From a virus: DNA of 39,630 nucleotides. Shown here piece after piece: positions 7,357 through 14,912 of the stretch. The stretch covers positions 1 through 39,630 of the IMG/VR virus record IMGVR_UViG_3300031227_000147; one strand, 5' to 3'. The translations under genes and the position numbers were made by a program. Each line of letters starts with the position of its first letter. The first letter of the stretch is position 1. The notes beneath the pieces are model-generated. The model ran no database searches, was not told where the DNA came from, and saw only the letters and a program-made list of their open reading frames with translations.

Positions 7357-7772
7357 TTCAACTCCAACTTTTTGCCTGTTAAACGCTCTATTATCAACCT
7401 GAATTGCTTCCTGTTAATTTCATGCTTGTTATAAGTATTCACAAAAGATTTATAGACTCCTTCAAACGTTGTTCTCTTGATCCTTCCTGGTGCTTCGTTC
7501 TTAAGCCAGCTTATCTCATGAGGTAGTAACCCTGCGATATCTACACCTTTTGCTTTTTCCTTCTTTAATTCTTTAATCCGATCCTTGCAGTCATTTCCCA
7601 TCTGGAAGTAAGCATCCATTTTTGCTGCGAGAGTTTCCACATCCATAAACTCTTTCTTATAACGATCACATGCCCATTCAGCAAATGACGGAATTAAAGG
7701 ATTCTCTTCAGCATGCTTGATGACTTTCGTCTCAAACCTATAAGTTTTTGTTTCCTTCTTTGCTTCTTTCAT
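7353..7772 (-). CDS. Probable ribbon-helix-helix-type regulator
   Basis: 139 aa. The N-terminus, TYRFETKVIKHAEENPLIPS then FAEWACDRYKKEF, has the strand-helix-helix layout of RHH repressors. The C-terminal two thirds are charged helices. RHH proteins are among the commonest regulators in archaeal viruses and bind DNA as dimers. The start at 7772 has the full box. Immediately upstream, at 7785-7795, a second partial copy of the box (ATACGAATGGAG) sits in tandem. Being second in the first early operon, it is a candidate to control E1-E3. Confidence 0.6.
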   Translation of the reverse strand: MKEAKKETKTYRFETKVIKHAEENPLIPSFAEWACDRYKKEFMDVETLAAKMDAYFQMGNDCKDRIKELKKEKAKGVDIAGLLPHEISWLKNEAPGRIKRTTFEGVYKSFVNTYNKHEINRKQFRLIIERLTGKKLELK

Positions 7773-7968
7773 TCGTATCATCTCCATTCGTATCTACAGT
7801 TCTTCGCTGCATGATTTGTTCTTTCCTAAATTTAAGATTTTCTCCCCTGGTAGTTTTAATAATTACCCAGCCTGGATCGGTCTCATCTGTTTGTAGAATT
7901 CCTGTGTAGTAAAAGGATCCATTGTTCTTGGCAACTTCAATCTTTTCTACTGTTGTTTTTTCGGTCAT
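7738..7968 (-). CDS. First early gene, small beta-rich protein
   Basis: 76 aa. Alternating strands (GSFYYTGILQ, GWVIIKTTRGENLKFRKEQI) suggest a small SH3/OB-like barrel, similar to small nucleic-acid-binding domains, followed by a charged disordered tail. The start at 7968 is set by GAGGAGATGATACGAT. It is the first gene after promoter E3 and overlaps the next gene by 35 nt. Confidence 0.65.
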   Translation of the reverse strand: MTEKTTVEKIEVAKNNGSFYYTGILQTDETDPGWVIIKTTRGENLKFRKEQIMQRRTVDTNGDDTNERSKEGNKNL

Positions 7969-8030
7969 ATCGTATCATCTCCTCTTGTTTTGAGTTATTG
8001 CGCCCTTATTTAATTGACAATAAGTCCTAT

Positions 8031-8055
8031 CCTTTAAAAAAGTTTCTATTTGTAC
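8031..8055 (-). promoter_or_regulatory. Early-type promoter E3
   Basis: Identical to E2. BRE-like GAAAC and TATA-like TTTTTTAAA with a conserved GTACAAATA block upstream. It opens the early region (7968 downwards), right after the AT-rich gap that closes the late operon. Confidence 0.8.
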
Positions 8056-8060
8056 CATTG

Positions 8061-8243
8061 TTTTGCCTTGTTTGTTGTGAATTAAGTAAGCTTTAATTAT
8101 TCTACAACTTTTTAAATGTTTCTTTGTTCTCCCTTTTAGTTGTTAAATAAATAATACATAAATAATAGACATTCATCTATATATATTTATATATGGAAAA
8201 GTTGACGATTACTTAACTTCTAAATAACCCACAACTTTCTCCT
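8061..8243. other. AT-rich non-coding hub between late and early operons
   Basis: No supported gene. Very AT-rich, including an alternating TATATATATTTATATATGG tract at 8177-8196. An inverted repeat, AAAAGTTG (8197-8204) with CAACTTT (8232-8238), lies just after the holin-like gene and could form a long-loop hairpin terminator on the minus strand. Several ACAACTTT-type words recur. It may hold the late terminator, an early control region or a replication origin; the sequence does not decide. Confidence 0.5.
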
Positions 8244-8525
8244 CTATCTTTTCGTGATATTCTTGTTTTCCTTAAATGCAGACAATATCATATCAAAGAT
8301 TACTGCGCTTGCTGCACTCCCAATAACTGTCACATTAATCCCCAATCCTTCCGCTCCGAAGAATATCATTGATCCAATTATTGCAGTTCTTAAGACAGTC
8401 TTTCCAAGTTGCTGAGCCTCAAAACTACTAACTTTCCCATCTGCTAATGCTTTAGTTGCCCAACCCCCAACACTTCTTAATACTGGAATTCCTACTGCTA
8501 CTCCGATTTGTACCCAATCTATCAT
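8244..8525 (-). CDS. Holin-like small membrane protein
   Basis: 93 aa. It has hydrophobic segments near residues 4-18 (VQIGVAVGIPVLRSVGG) and, more strongly, 46-85 (TAIIGSMIFFGAEGLGINVT then SAASAVIFDMIL), with a short basic tail (KENKNITKR). Size, position at the end of the tail operon and topology fit a holin. No wall-degrading enzyme was found beside it, which fits an archaeal host with an S-layer, but lysis function is inference. A GGAGATGATAAA start signal precedes the ATG at 8525. Confidence 0.6.
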   Translation of the reverse strand: MIDWVQIGVAVGIPVLRSVGGWATKALADGKVSSFEAQQLGKTVLRTAIIGSMIFFGAEGLGINVTVIGSAASAVIFDMILSAFKENKNITKR

Positions 8526-8529
8526 TTTA

Positions 8530-8715
8530 TCATCTCCTAAGCACTGGGATCTTGCCCTGATGCTTATTTATTGTTATATTTATTCTTGCTTCTTGCAGAT
8601 GAGCTTCCGGACTTACGAATGATTTCTGACATATTTCACATTCAAGTCCATGCGTCCATCTTGGCAATTGTTTCTTATTACAAATTACCGCCATTATTGC
8701 ATTTATCCAATTCAT
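8530..8715 (-). CDS. Small zinc-finger-like protein
   Basis: 61 aa. CEICQKSFVSPEAHLQEA looks like the start of a C2H2 finger (CxxC, then His), but the second His is not at the usual spacing. Upstream of it are a hydrophobic start (MNWINAIMAVIC) and a WTHGLE segment. ATG at 8715 is preceded by a strong AGAGGGGGAAAAC. Function unknown. Confidence 0.6.
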   Translation of the reverse strand: MNWINAIMAVICNKKQLPRWTHGLECEICQKSFVSPEAHLQEARINITINKHQGKIPVLRR

Positions 8716-8728
8716 GTTTTCCCCCTCT

Positions 8729-8977
8729 TTAAATCTTTTCCAAATCTATTATTTTCCCTACAAAAGGATCATCAATATCTTTCTCAGTTGCAAGTTGTTT
8801 ATCGTATTTACTTTCAAGCAAACTCTTAACTTCAGCCAAATATCTTGGTTTATCAGTTACTGGATCCAAATACTTCTGTCTTAATGAAAGTCCAAGATTA
8901 TCCTTTCCGTACTTACATTCTGTCTCTACACGAAAAATACCATTCTTCTCATATATTCTTAATATTTTTATTTTCAT
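8729..8977 (-). CDS. Small protein at end of tail operon
   Basis: 82 aa, alternating strands and helices, acidic-basic mix, no cysteine pair. The start at 8977 has AAGGGGTAACC upstream. It lies between the tail hub and holin-like genes, so it may be a hub accessory or chaperone, but nothing in its sequence proves this. Confidence 0.6.
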   Translation of the reverse strand: MKIKILRIYEKNGIFRVETECKYGKDNLGLSLRQKYLDPVTDKPRYLAEVKSLLESKYDKQLATEKDIDDPFVGKIIDLEKI

Positions 8978-8986
8978 GGTTACCCC

Positions 8987-11071
8987 TTAATTATCAATTT
9001 TGAATTTTAATCTCACTTTTGCATTCACAAAGTCAGATGTTGCACTATTTGGTATTACTCTTATTCTCCAGTATCCATCCGCATCAGGATAAGTTCCGCT
9101 ATCTGTCATATCAACATTTGTTTTTAATGTATCTGAACCGAATACTCTTGAATGTTTATTGTCCCAAGCACTCGTTCCAGTATTCCAAAAATCCAAGTAT
9201 ATTGTTGCTCCTGTTGCATTAACACTTGCCGCATCTGAAACTGCATCCCCTATCGATATATAACTAAGATCTGCCGCATTAATATCATAACCTCCAGGAG
9301 GGTGATCATGATCAACTGTTGCATAGTTTCCATCATCATGATCATGATCGACTGCCGCATAATTTCCATCACCATGCGTATGTGTTTCGTCAGTTCCATA
9401 AACGGTCATGCTTCCCTGGTAATCCTGATTTCCTACACTATACATTGCAACATCCACCGTTCCTGTTGAAGTTCCAAAAAAAGGAATAGCATAAGTTTTT
9501 TTGAATGGTGACTGTGTGGTAATAAATGATAATTGAATGTCTTGAACATAAACTGTAGAAGCCACTCTTATTCGAATTCCAATCGTGTCTGTTCCACTCC
9601 ATGAATCCTCCTCAATTTCTAAATCTACATAAAGAAAAGAAAAACTACCATCTATAGCTTCATCCAGGACTAAATCCCAGGTTGTTGCAACATTTTCTGA
9701 AAAAGTATCCGATCCTTGATTACTTGTTAAAAGTTGAGATGAACTTGTTCCTGTTACCAGTGGACTGTCTTCTCCCGATAATCCCGTTATTAATGCACTT
9801 TCATCTCCTGAACTATTTTGTACTTGTGGATCCGTTCCTGTAAAACTTGCAGTTCCGAACTGAGAATTGTATGGATCAATATCATAATCAACCTTCATCC
9901 ATATAGTATCAAGACTTCCTGCTTCAGTATCAAATTCTGGAGGCACATAAAATCCTACCTTTGCTGCATGACTCGAATCCGCGTTTATTCCAGTTCCCCA
10001 CTCATTTGTTACTGTGTTTCCTTGCATATAAGTATTATCATCTGTCTGGTCCTTTTTTATTTGAGCCATGATTTTGTTCTTTGTTCTCATCAAAGTCTTT
10101 AATTCCGGATTTGTTGTTTGTAACGTAATATACGCTTGACTCTTGTTTTCTCCTTCTTCAATTCCCACAATTCTCACATCAGTATTTATGACATCCTGAT
10201 CTAATGCGTTTAATGTGATCACATCTCCAAGTACGAACCCAGTCATTTCCGGATTTGTCAAATCAAAATCATAAATGTTAGGAGGATCCTTATTAAGTGC
10301 AAGCTCTGCAGTTGCAAGCTTATTTGCTTCTGCTGTAGTCATAACACTTCTATCAGTTACTATTTTTGTGATTGTTCCATATTCTGCAATACTTGTTGCA
10401 TCTGAATCACTTCCTGTAATCTGATTGTCCCCATCTCCTTTTCCAAAAACTTTTATAGAATTCCCTCTCGGATAACCTTCCGATCTTCGAAGATTTGTGA
10501 TCTCTTTTCCTTCATTCAAAACCATGACACTTGTTGCACTTCCCACATGATCTAACACACTTATTTCAATTGGGCTCGCAGTATAATCTATGCTTATGTC
10601 TTGAGTTGTTTTATTCGCAAGATTGCTGATTGCATTAAATAAGCTTTGACTTGTAGAAAGTCTATAATCAGTATCAAATCCGGTATTAATTGTTCCTGCA
10701 CTTAAATATGAACTCTCTGTAATTATTGCTGCGAAGATTGTTGCACTTGCCGTACTGGTCCATGGACTATTTGTATAAGCTCCATTTTCTTTTGCCAACC
10801 ATACTTCATATCCGCTTGCATGAAACACTACCGTTCCACCCACGAAATAGTCAGTATTATCTATTAATCCAATAAAGTCTATTGTTCCATTTTTATAAAT
10901 TGTAACTGTTGCGCCTATCTTTAGAAGTGCTCTGTTTGTTTCTCCTGTTGCACTGAATTTAAGTTCTGCTTCGTTTACTTGGTTTAATTGTTTAGTATAT
11001 CTCCAAGACACATCTGGAACTACAGTTCCAGTATTTGTTCCCTTTGTTACGTCTATTCTATAAGTTGCCAT
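8987..11071 (-). CDS. Tail hub/tip protein with histidine-rich segment
   Basis: 694 aa. Residues 1-330 read like a baseplate hub (gp27/Tal-type): beta-rich N-terminus with TVTIYKNGTIDFIGLIDNTD, then a second domain ending GDVITLNALDQDVIN. The middle is Ser/Thr/Asp-rich beta structure. At about 555-590 lie tandem H-x-H motifs, HTHGDGNYAAVDHDHDDG and a repeat, which in phage tail needles and spikes bind iron in a trimer. A carbohydrate-binding-like beta domain follows to the C-terminus. It directly follows the distal tail gene (stop and start adjacent). No peptidase motif is seen. Confidence 0.8.
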   Translation of the reverse strand: MATYRIDVTKGTNTGTVVPDVSWRYTKQLNQVNEAELKFSATGETNRALLKIGATVTIYKNGTIDFIGLIDNTDYFVGGTVVFHASGYEVWLAKENGAYTNSPWTSTASATIFAAIITESSYLSAGTINTGFDTDYRLSTSQSLFNAISNLANKTTQDISIDYTASPIEISVLDHVGSATSVMVLNEGKEITNLRRSEGYPRGNSIKVFGKGDGDNQITGSDSDATSIAEYGTITKIVTDRSVMTTAEANKLATAELALNKDPPNIYDFDLTNPEMTGFVLGDVITLNALDQDVINTDVRIVGIEEGENKSQAYITLQTTNPELKTLMRTKNKIMAQIKKDQTDDNTYMQGNTVTNEWGTGINADSSHAAKVGFYVPPEFDTEAGSLDTIWMKVDYDIDPYNSQFGTASFTGTDPQVQNSSGDESALITGLSGEDSPLVTGTSSSQLLTSNQGSDTFSENVATTWDLVLDEAIDGSFSFLYVDLEIEEDSWSGTDTIGIRIRVASTVYVQDIQLSFITTQSPFKKTYAIPFFGTSTGTVDVAMYSVGNQDYQGSMTVYGTDETHTHGDGNYAAVDHDHDDGNYATVDHDHPPGGYDINAADLSYISIGDAVSDAASVNATGATIYLDFWNTGTSAWDNKHSRVFGSDTLKTNVDMTDSGTYPDADGYWRIRVIPNSATSDFVNAKVRLKFKIDN

Positions 11072-11833
11072 TTAATCCACATATCCATCTCTGAATGTTT
11101 TTACTGGATTTGTCAAGTTTGTTGTTGTGACTGTTGTAATATTTGCTGCCGGATCTAATTGTATTATTCCGAATCCATCTATTGTTTGAACATTCTTTGT
11201 TTCAGCTCCATCCAGTGTGCAATAAGCATATTCTGTCACATAAATTCCAGATCCTGAATTTACCATTTTAACCAGGGCATATGTGAATGCATGTCCAGTG
11301 GTTAGTTTTGCGGCTGCAATTGTGATCTCATTGCCAACATCGTCTTTAATAACCAGGTCCGCCGATCCATCCGTTATTGTTCCAGTAATTGATGTGATAA
11401 ACGTCCTTACATTTCCACCATTTGTTCCACTTGTTTTTGCCGTATCACCAAATAATACTGGAATAAAACTCTGAAATGTGGCCACATAATCAATGAAGTT
11501 TGTTCTTCCACCTACTTCAGTTCGTTTGATTTGTTTTCCTATTCCTATATGAAACTTGTCCGATTCAAAATATAATTTTTTGATCTTAATTGTTTCCATA
11601 AAATGTTTACTGCAGTCTTTCCAATGCGTTCTTTTGCTTGCCCCACTAAAGTGCCCAGTTAATAATATACTCTTTGGTGCTACTCCACCACCTGTAACTA
11701 CTATATGATGTCTTTGAAATCTTATGTTTGTCACTTCATGATTGCTGTCAGTTGTGTCATCAAATGCTTGAGGATTATAAGGCCAGGTAAACGTATCTGC
11801 TGTCCCTGTATAATTTTGTATTTTCATTGTCAT
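11072..11833 (-). CDS. Distal tail protein (Dit-like)
   Basis: 253 aa, beta-rich. The N-terminal domain (FTWPYNPQAFDD, TNIRFQRHHIVVTGG) and the position between tape measure and hub match distal tail proteins that form the ring at the tail end. The C-terminal half is Thr/Gly-rich strand structure. The family call rests on gene order and size more than on a diagnostic motif. Confidence 0.7.
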   Translation of the reverse strand: MTMKIQNYTGTADTFTWPYNPQAFDDTTDSNHEVTNIRFQRHHIVVTGGGVAPKSILLTGHFSGASKRTHWKDCSKHFMETIKIKKLYFESDKFHIGIGKQIKRTEVGGRTNFIDYVATFQSFIPVLFGDTAKTSGTNGGNVRTFITSITGTITDGSADLVIKDDVGNEITIAAAKLTTGHAFTYALVKMVNSGSGIYVTEYAYCTLDGAETKNVQTIDGFGIIQLDPAANITTVTTTNLTNPVKTFRDGYVD

Positions 11834-11837
11834 TTAT

Positions 11838-12812
11838 TTAACCCCATGTTGCATCCCACCATTGAAGGAACCATCCTCTTCTATCTTCAGCTGCACTGTA
11901 TGTTCCGCCTGGAGTAGCATTTAATCCCGCGCTTTTAATCTTTTGAAGTGCATTAATATTAGCCGGACTATTTGAAACCAACTCATCTTCCCAAGGTGCC
12001 TGGTTTCCTGTAATACTCGACCACGCCTTTTGTGGAAGTCTATTCAACATAGTATCCCCTGAACCATCACCACCACCTTCCATTAACGGTTTATCTATTC
12101 CAGTATATTTTTGTAATGCCTCAATCATTGCAGTAATTGCTTGATAAGACACATATGCTGCAGCACCAATTAATACGAAATATCCTAAAGCTGTTAATAA
12201 ACTTGCTCCAACTGTAACACCACCCATCAATGTGACCAAACTTGCAACTGACGCAATCCCAGCAAGCACTGCCGGCGCAAGTGCTAACCCTGCAAGAATT
12301 CCCACAAATAAGCCAGGATGTTCTCCTGCCCATTTTCCTATCTTTTCAAGCCAAGGCCACACTTTCTTTCCAAGTGCGATTCCCCAATCAAGAAATTTCA
12401 TTGCTAATTCTCCAATTTTCTCTTTATTACTATCAACCCATACTGCGAGTTTGTCAAGTAATCCAGCCACTTTCTCAAATGCTGGAGCCAATGCCTCCCC
12501 AAGCGATCTCTGAATTTTACCAAATGAAACAGACATTTTTGCCATTGCCGGCGCAACTGCCGGGGCCTTACTTGCAATTCCAACCAGTGCTGCAACTCCT
12601 GCAACACCCATAAACAATAATTTCTTAGCAAGTTTTCCAACTGTACCTGCTACTCGCATCATATCTGAACCGAAGGACTTTCCTTGACCTTTAGTCTTTT
12701 CAAAACCTTGATTAACTCTGGAAAATCCTCGATCTATATTGCCAGTATCTAAAGTTCCTTTAATCTTCATAGAATTACTTGCTGCTCCTGCGACTCCTGC
12801 TGCTGCTACCAT
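11838..12812 (-). CDS. Tail tape measure protein (short)
   Basis: 324 aa. Ala/Gly/Lys-rich helical N-terminus (IDRGFSRVNQGFEKTKGQGKS), followed by long hydrophobic helices (FVGILAGLALAPAVLAGIAS and others) and a conserved WPWLEKIGKWAGEHPG segment. These features and the location directly after the frameshifted chaperone gene identify the tape measure protein. At about 0.15 nm per residue the tail would be near 49 nm, short for a siphovirus. ATG at 12812 overlaps the chaperone extension's TAA (TAATG). Confidence 0.85.
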   Translation of the reverse strand: MVAAAGVAGAASNSMKIKGTLDTGNIDRGFSRVNQGFEKTKGQGKSFGSDMMRVAGTVGKLAKKLLFMGVAGVAALVGIASKAPAVAPAMAKMSVSFGKIQRSLGEALAPAFEKVAGLLDKLAVWVDSNKEKIGELAMKFLDWGIALGKKVWPWLEKIGKWAGEHPGLFVGILAGLALAPAVLAGIASVASLVTLMGGVTVGASLLTALGYFVLIGAAAYVSYQAITAMIEALQKYTGIDKPLMEGGGDGSGDTMLNRLPQKAWSSITGNQAPWEDELVSNSPANINALQKIKSAGLNATPGGTYSAAEDRRGWFLQWWDATWG

Positions 12813-13416
12813 TATTTAAACCTCACTTGATTCATCAAATCCTGAACTTTTTTATTTCTATCTTTTTTCATACTTACCGCACTCTTTACATGCATGATCT
12901 CTCTAAGATCACTTATTCTGCAATTATTAAATTCTCTTGGGCTGATTCCACATTCAAATGCTATGACTTTCCACCATATGAGTTGTTGCTTAGGATCACT
13001 TATTAAAAACCCTTCCGCATTACTATACTCAATCAGCCTTGCAAGTTTTTTGTCGACTTATTATCCGGCTCATCAATTGCCTTCATTGCATTGATAAGTT
13101 TATCAAACAATCCAGGCGTCAATTTACTCAAAAACAGGTATCTTTGATCTGTTGTCAAGTCATCCCATTCTTTTTCGACGCCAATGACCTTATTAATTAT
13201 TACTATCTCGTATGGTACTGATGTAATGTTTTCAAGTTTCTTCTTATTGTACATACTCCAATTAACTTGCGGAACTTTCTTCTCCTGGTCTATTGTCATA
13301 ATGTCCTTCAGCCACTCATTCTCATCTCCACCAGTTGTTGGTTTATACTTAAATTTTCTTCCATCAACATCGATTTCTATTGGTTTTTCATCGACGAAGT
13401 CTGTTTCATATCCCAT
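12812..13416 (-). CDS. Tail assembly chaperone, -1 frameshift fusion (gpGT-like)
   Basis: Predicted 201-aa product. The first 123 codons are those of the 127-aa short form. At 13051-13045 the sequence is A AAA AAC in the correct X-XXY-YYZ phase. A -1 slip opens a frame of 77 codons (13045-12815) with no start codon near its beginning, running to TAA at 12814-12812. The extension contains LIWWKVIAFECGISPREFNN and ends in a basic helix. This is the lambda G/GT arrangement, placed as expected between tail tube and tape measure. The short form alone ends at 13033. Confidence 0.85.
13033..13416 (-). CDS. Tail assembly chaperone, short form (gpG-like)
   Basis: 127 aa read without frameshift, ending ...KSTKNLQG at TGA 13033. 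N-terminus beta (KPIEIDVDGRKFKYKPTT), then helices with WLKDIMTI and DDLTTDQRYLFLSKLTPGLF. It binds the tape measure before tube assembly in the family model. Both forms should be made in a fixed ratio. The start at 13416 follows AGGGGGAAAA. Confidence 0.85.
   Translation of the reverse strand: MGYETDFVDEKPIEIDVDGRKFKYKPTTGGDENEWLKDIMTIDQEKKVPQVNWSMYNKKKLENITSVPYEIVIINKVIGVEKEWDDLTTDQRYLFLSKLTPGLFDKLINAMKAIDEPDNKSTKNLQG
13045..13051 (-). promoter_or_regulatory. A AAA AAC slippery heptamer for -1 frameshifting
   Basis: Zero-frame codons here are ACA AAA AAC, so the heptamer is in the standard phase. The zero-frame stop follows four codons later (13035-13033). CTTGCAAG, a short palindrome, follows directly. 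No strong downstream pseudoknot is obvious by eye. Confidence 0.85.
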
Positions 13417-13425
13417 TTTTTCCCC

Positions 13426-14358
13426 CTAATATGTTGTTATATCATCTCGTGCCACTGCGCTTGTGAATCCATCTGCTGCCCAGACTACATCCACATTTGT
13501 GACTCCTTCAAGATTTGTACTTGCAACTGCTCCAAGCACATAAAACCCTGATGCAAAAGTGAAAAGCATTTGATCGTCTCCACTTCCATCTTTATCAAAT
13601 AATAAAGTGTTTGAACCTGCAACTACGGTTCCTGCATTCCAATGATCAAAGAATGTTTTATCTTTAATATTTACATTCATCCTTCCTGTAATTCTGAATG
13701 TCTTTGGAATCGGTTCTCCCAATAAGTCATCATACGAAGTATTGCAATACCTGGAGTCGTTTTCATCGATTCCATTATCTATTGTGAATTCTCCATTATT
13801 AACTTCTTTAATTTCTGTTCCACCAAGTACCCATTTAACTGACCTATACTGAAATGGTTCTTTAGTAATGTTTCCTGCACTAATTGTTGTTACACTACTT
13901 CCTTGACTTACATCTTGTCCAACACATGAAAGTGCTATTGTTATAAATCCTTCAGTCCCTTCCCCTGTTGCTTTCTGAAAGTTGATCGTTGCTGATTTAA
14001 CTGCATTTCCAATCACTGTCAAAACATTCGAAGTAGTTGCTCGTTTTGCCCATTCAAGTTTATAAGATAGAATAGTGTTTCTCATTGCGAATGTATGAAT
14101 TTTAGGCGTTGTTCCAGTATCTGTTGATGCCATTAAATATTTAAACCATCTCCAATTAACTGGCACAAAAGTCATACTATATGGTAATGTTTGCGGTCCA
14201 ACCACTCTTCCCTGAATTAATCTGTTATCCGCACCTGCAGTTAATTTTTCTTGCCAACCTTTAGCCCAATCCGGTTCTATTGTACAATTAAGTCCTACAA
14301 TTTCTCCACCAGTCATGGTTCCACCAGTTGCCCAAGCTGTTTCAACTATCCAACTCAT
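13426..14358 (-). CDS. Major tail tube protein
   Basis: 310 aa, beta-rich with Gly/Thr-rich loops. The segment after WIVETAWATGG and the FRITGRMNVNIKD strand fit siphovirus tube proteins. It lies directly before the chaperone pair, the standard place for the tube gene. I chose the ATG at 14358 (MSWIVE) because GAGAGCGA precedes it; an in-frame extension towards 14427 would run into the HNH gene end. The stop is TAG. It was probably cotranscribed with the tail terminator before the HNH gene came between them. Confidence 0.8.
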   Translation of the reverse strand: MSWIVETAWATGGTMTGGEIVGLNCTIEPDWAKGWQEKLTAGADNRLIQGRVVGPQTLPYSMTFVPVNWRWFKYLMASTDTGTTPKIHTFAMRNTILSYKLEWAKRATTSNVLTVIGNAVKSATINFQKATGEGTEGFITIALSCVGQDVSQGSSVTTISAGNITKEPFQYRSVKWVLGGTEIKEVNNGEFTIDNGIDENDSRYCNTSYDDLLGEPIPKTFRITGRMNVNIKDKTFFDHWNAGTVVAGSNTLLFDKDGSGDDQMLFTFASGFYVLGAVASTNLEGVTNVDVVWAADGFTSAVARDDITTY

Positions 14359-14402
14359 TCGCTCTCTTTTTCCTAAAAGGAATTCTGAAAAAACTATTTT
14401 AA

Positions 14403-14861
14403 TCACCTCTCCATATTTTTTCCCCATTTACCATCTGGGAAGTGTATTTTATTATGACACTTGTCGCAGATAGCAATGAGATTGTTTGTTTGATTATTTT
14501 TTCTATTTTTGTCTTTATGATGAATGAGTATCCTTTTTTCAGACTCTCCACACATTTCGCATTTATTTGTTTTAATTTTTCCATAGTATCCTCCATCAAT
14601 GTAATTATACGGTTTTTTGCTACTTTCTGACATCTGCTTTTTAGTTTTTTCACTATGCTTTTTTCCGAGCATACCTTTGTGGTTTGCTTTAATTCCTGCG
14701 ATTCTTTTTTGTTCTGTTTCTTCATTGTGTTTATGTCCTTTTTCAAATTGTCCAGCTTTATTGTGCAGTCCTTTGCACTTTTTTGAACAATATTTTCTTT
14801 TTCTCCAGTCTTGAGCTTCAAACTCAATTCCACATCCTTTACATTCGTATTTTTGTATCAT
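14403..14861 (-). CDS. HNH endonuclease with zinc finger and NUMOD3 motif
   Basis: 152 aa. The N-terminal treble-clef finger has CKGCGIEFEAQ then RKYCSKKC. NUMOD3 follows (MLGKKHSEKTKKQMSES), the DNA-binding motif of homing nucleases, and then an HNH core: CEMCG, ILIHHKDKNRKNNQTNNL, CDKCHNKIH. It is inserted between the tail terminator and tail tube genes and has its own promoter. The ATG at 14861 lies 26 nt from the TATA centre with no Shine-Dalgarno, so the mRNA may be leaderless, an archaeal trait. A second HNH is at 1831-2304. Confidence 0.9.
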   Translation of the reverse strand: MIQKYECKGCGIEFEAQDWRKRKYCSKKCKGLHNKAGQFEKGHKHNEETEQKRIAGIKANHKGMLGKKHSEKTKKQMSESSKKPYNYIDGGYYGKIKTNKCEMCGESEKRILIHHKDKNRKNNQTNNLIAICDKCHNKIHFPDGKWGKNMER

Positions 14862-14881
14862 ACGATTGATATAATTTCAAT

Positions 14882-14895
14882 CTTTTTAAAACTTC
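14882..14895 (-). promoter_or_regulatory. Promoter of the HNH gene
   Basis: Minus strand GAAGTTTTAAAAAG: BRE-like GAAG followed by TATA-like TTTTAAAA centred 26 nt upstream of the HNH ATG, which predicts transcription starting at the start codon. Confidence 0.6.
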
Positions 14896-14912
14896 TCTTT
14901 TTCCCATCATAA

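Noticed and set aside
9290-9390. Short repeats that might suggest a CRISPR array
   Set aside because: They encode the repeated His-Asp/Gly-Asn-Tyr motif of the hub protein; there are no regular unique spacers.
14399-14833. 144-codon frame overlapping the HNH gene
   Set aside because: Same strand, other frame. The HNH frame has recognisable zinc finger, NUMOD3 and HNH motifs; this one has none.
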